A stretch of 16,868 nucleotides of DNA from an uncultured Paracoccaceae bacterium (GTDB taxonomy: Bacteria > Pseudomonadota > Alphaproteobacteria > Rhodobacterales > Rhodobacteraceae): the NCBI GenBank assembly GCA_938038825.1, contig CALHST010000272.1, positions 1 to 16,868 of the forward strand, given 5' to 3'. The stretch's first letter is position 1. Every line of letters starts with the position of its first letter. The translations under genes were made by a program, and so were the position numbers. Positions 15,092 through 16,868 of the stretch are shown here, piece by piece. The notes below the pieces were generated by a model. It was not told the DNA's origin and made no database searches. It saw nothing but the letters and a program-made list of their open reading frames with translations.

Positions 15092-15468
15092 GCGAAAACT
15101 CCCCGGGCGATCCACACCCCTAGTGCCAGTCCGGCAAGTGATAAACCAACCGACAACGCAACATACAATGCCGCCCCGCCAATCTGGCCTCGTTCAAATA
15201 ACGTGATCGTTTCCAGCGAAAATGCGGAAAACGTGGTGAAGCCACCCAAAAGCCCTGTCATCACAAACGGCGACAAATGGGTCAGGCCCCGCTGTGCAGC
15301 TGCAATCACAAAGACTCCCATCAAAAACGACCCCAAAATATTGGCGGTCATAATTGCGGTCGGCACATCGGACGGCCCAACCAGACGCAAAACGCCCACG
15401 CCCCAAAGAAAGCGCAACGATGCGCCGATTGCCCCGCCAAGGGCCACAAGTGATAGCGTTGATATCAT
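15088..15468 (-). CDS. crcB: Fluoride ion channel CrcB (Fluc)
   Basis: CrcB exports fluoride through the inner membrane as a dual-topology dimer. The 126-residue product has four hydrophobic segments (about 4-23, 36-57, 65-88, 98-122). The hallmark GGFTTFSAFS (75-84) holds the phenylalanines F80 and F83 that line the ion path. N43 in the second segment and R19 in GASLRF are also conserved. The ATG at 15468 is chosen since the family starts with this segment; a TTG at 15504 would add 12 non-conserved residues and overlap rarA. It is 32 nt after the rarA stop. No fluoride riboswitch can be identified in front, so expression is likely constitutive within the operon. Confidence 0.93.
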   Translation of the reverse strand: MISTLSLVALGGAIGASLRFLWGVGVLRLVGPSDVPTAIMTANILGSFLMGVFVIAAAQRGLTHLSPFVMTGLLGGFTTFSAFSLETITLFERGQIGGAALYVALSVGLSLAGLALGVWIARGVFA

Positions 15469-15500
15469 GGTCGCGTCTGTCGCGCGCGCGCATGGCAGAG

Positions 15501-16808
15501 TCAAGTTTGTCGCTTGCCGCGAAGTCGTTCAAAATAGTCGAGCCGTTTCTTAAGATCCCGCTCAAAGCCCCGCTCAACCGGCTGATAGTATCCCGGCCGC
15601 TCCATATCGTCCGGGAAATAGTTCTGTCCGGAAAACCCATCTTCGGCGTTGTGGTCATAATCATACCCGTCGCCGTATCCCTGCTCTTTCATCAACCGGG
15701 TTGGCGCGTTCAGAATGTGTTTCGGCGGTGGGGCAGAGCCAGAGAGCTTCGCCTGCTTCATCGCGGCTTTGTAAGCGACATAAGTCGCATTCGATTTTGG
15801 GGCGAGCGCAAGGTACACAACCGCCTGCGCCAGCGCCAGTTCCCCTTCGGGAGAGCCAAGCCGTTCGTAGGTTTCCCAGCTTTGCAAACAGGTCGCCTGC
15901 GCTTGTGGATCCGCCAGCCCGATATCTTCGACCGCCATGCGCGTGATCCGACGTGCCAGAAACCGCGGATCTTCGCCCCCCGTCAACATCCGAGCAAACC
16001 AGTACAGCGCCGCGTCCGGGTCCGATCCCCGCACAGATTTATGCAAGGCTGAAATTAGATTGTAATGCTCATCCCCGGACTTGTCGTATTTGCTGGCCCG
16101 GCGCATCAAACGCGTCGTGAGTGTGTCCACAGTCAAAGGCGAATCCAAGTTCCACGCAGCCACCTGTTCAATCAGGTTCAACAACGCCCGTCCGTCCCCA
16201 TCCGCCATGCCCATCAACGCTGTGCGTGCAGCAGGCTCCAGCGGCAGGGTCACGCCCAACTCGCCCTCTGCACGTTCTAGCAGCGCTTCAAGATCGTCAT
16301 CTGACAGCCGCTCCAATACCAATACTTGGCTTCGACTTAGAACAGCCGCGTTCAGCTCAAAGGACGGGTTTTCCGTGGTTGCACCAACCAAAAGGATCGT
16401 GCCGTCCTCCATATGCGGCAAGAACCCGTCTTGCTGGGCTTTGTTGAACCGGTGGATCTCGTCCACGAACAGCAATGTGCCCTTCCCATTGGCACGCCGG
16501 ATCTTGGCCGCTTCGAACACCTTTTTGAGGTCAGGCACACCGGTGAAAATCGCGCTAATCTGCACAAAATGCAGATCGGTCTCATGCGCCAAAAGCCGCG
16601 CAATCGTCGTCTTTCCAACGCCCGGCGGTCCCCAGAAAATCAACGAACTTAACGCACCAGCCCCCAACATCACTGTCAACGGCCCCTCGGGACCCAACAC
16701 TTGGGTTTGACCGATCACCTCTTTCAAGGTTTGCGGGCGCAGCCGATCCGCCAAGGGACGATGGCCCGACGCTGCAGGTTCCGCGCCGCTGTCAAATAGA
16801 TCGCCCAC
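15501..16808 (-). CDS. rarA: Replication-associated recombination protein RarA (MgsA)
   Basis: RarA is an AAA+ ATPase related to clamp loaders that acts at stalled or gapped replication forks. The 435-residue product has Walker A GPPGVGKT (60-67), Walker B LLFVDE (112-117, D116-E117) and the sensor 1 region GATTENPSFELN (142-153). The C-terminal tetramerisation region carries the typical KSVRGSDPDAALYW and PKSNATYVAYKAA sequences. The family-typical N-terminal tail with RPLADRLRP follows a short MGDLFDSG, which may be a clamp-binding peptide-like segment. Start is a GTG at 16808, 2 nt after a TAG that probably ends the upstream gene; no in-frame ATG exists upstream in the window, and the frame stays open to the edge. 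Confidence 0.95.
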   Translation of the reverse strand: MGDLFDSGAEPAASGHRPLADRLRPQTLKEVIGQTQVLGPEGPLTVMLGAGALSSLIFWGPPGVGKTTIARLLAHETDLHFVQISAIFTGVPDLKKVFEAAKIRRANGKGTLLFVDEIHRFNKAQQDGFLPHMEDGTILLVGATTENPSFELNAAVLSRSQVLVLERLSDDDLEALLERAEGELGVTLPLEPAARTALMGMADGDGRALLNLIEQVAAWNLDSPLTVDTLTTRLMRRASKYDKSGDEHYNLISALHKSVRGSDPDAALYWFARMLTGGEDPRFLARRITRMAVEDIGLADPQAQATCLQSWETYERLGSPEGELALAQAVVYLALAPKSNATYVAYKAAMKQAKLSGSAPPPKHILNAPTRLMKEQGYGDGYDYDHNAEDGFSGQNYFPDDMERPGYYQPVERGFERDLKKRLDYFERLRGKRQT

Positions 16809-16810
16809 CT

Positions 16811-16868
16811 CTACGTCCGAAAGCTCAGGACAACGCGCCGATTGCCCCGCGTAACAGACAAACGGAAA
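16811..16868 (-). CDS. C-terminal tail of an unidentified upstream gene (partial)
   Basis: On the - strand an open frame enters from the window edge and ends with TAG at 16813-16811, 2 nt before the rarA GTG. It reads RLSVTRGNRRVVLSFRT at the end. An ending like this resembles the last beta-strand of a PDZ domain in DegP/DegQ-type periplasmic proteases, which I recall next to rarA in related genomes, but 18 residues cannot prove it. Codon content and the tight spacing suggest it is real coding sequence that is co-transcribed with rarA. Confidence 0.35.
   Translation of the reverse strand, partial: FRLSVTRGNRRVVLSFRT

Noticed and set aside
15469..15504. Longer CrcB from a TTG at 15504
   Set aside because: It would overlap the rarA stop and add 12 residues not seen in the family, whose conserved sequence begins at the ATG at 15468.
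15469..15600. Fluoride riboswitch in front of crcB
   Set aside because: This DNA is mostly the coding end of rarA and no crcB riboswitch consensus was recognised.
1..16868. CRISPR array, prophage, insertion sequence or toxin-antitoxin system
   Set aside because: No spaced repeats, transposase, integrase or paired small genes were found; every sizeable gene is assigned to a core or transport family.

Overview
The window looks like chromosomal DNA of a marine alphaproteobacterium of the Rhodobacterales (Roseobacter group). The evidence is a complete aapJQMP general L-amino-acid ABC transporter, an ATP12-type F1-ATPase chaperone, the run yidC - MOSC protein - engB - argB with 4-nt overlaps, and the block rarA - crcB - rluC-type gene - HAD phosphatase - ATP12. 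The species cannot be named from sequence alone. No mobile element, CRISPR array, rRNA or tRNA gene was found. Genes are dense, and no gene-free stretch exceeds about 205 bases.

Left half (1-7966, all + strand). A short gene-poor edge (1-172) precedes a membrane-anchored c-di-GMP phosphodiesterase with a degenerate GGDEF domain and an intact EAL domain (173-1732). A structured leader with several hairpins follows, then yidC (1868), overlapped by a MOSC-domain gene, overlapped in turn by engB. After 65 nt comes argB. After 60 nt comes a fatty-acid-hydroxylase/sterol-desaturase family membrane protein, which overlaps a gene for an unassigned protein with eight C-terminal cysteines in a two [4Fe-4S] arrangement. 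sixA lies 10 nt further on.

Middle (7967-12666). A hairpin at 7973-8000 separates the convergent halves. On the - strand is aapJ-aapQ-aapM-aapP. aapJ (periplasmic binding protein) has a structured leader with candidate promoter and operator elements. A strong intrinsic terminator lies between aapJ and aapQ, as expected if the binding protein is made in excess over the membrane components (AapQ, AapM) and the ATPase (AapP).

Right half (12667-16868, all - strand). A tightly packed operon reads from the right edge: the tail of an unidentified gene, rarA, crcB, an RluC-like pseudouridine synthase, a HAD phosphatase and the ATP12 chaperone. Most junctions overlap by 1-4 nt.

Overall this is mainly core-genome housekeeping DNA. 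The least described element is the translationally coupled pair of a membrane di-iron hydroxylase-family protein and an iron-sulphur protein (6041-7458). The most interesting non-coding parts are the yidC and aapJ leaders. I did not find a convincing new defence or mobile system.
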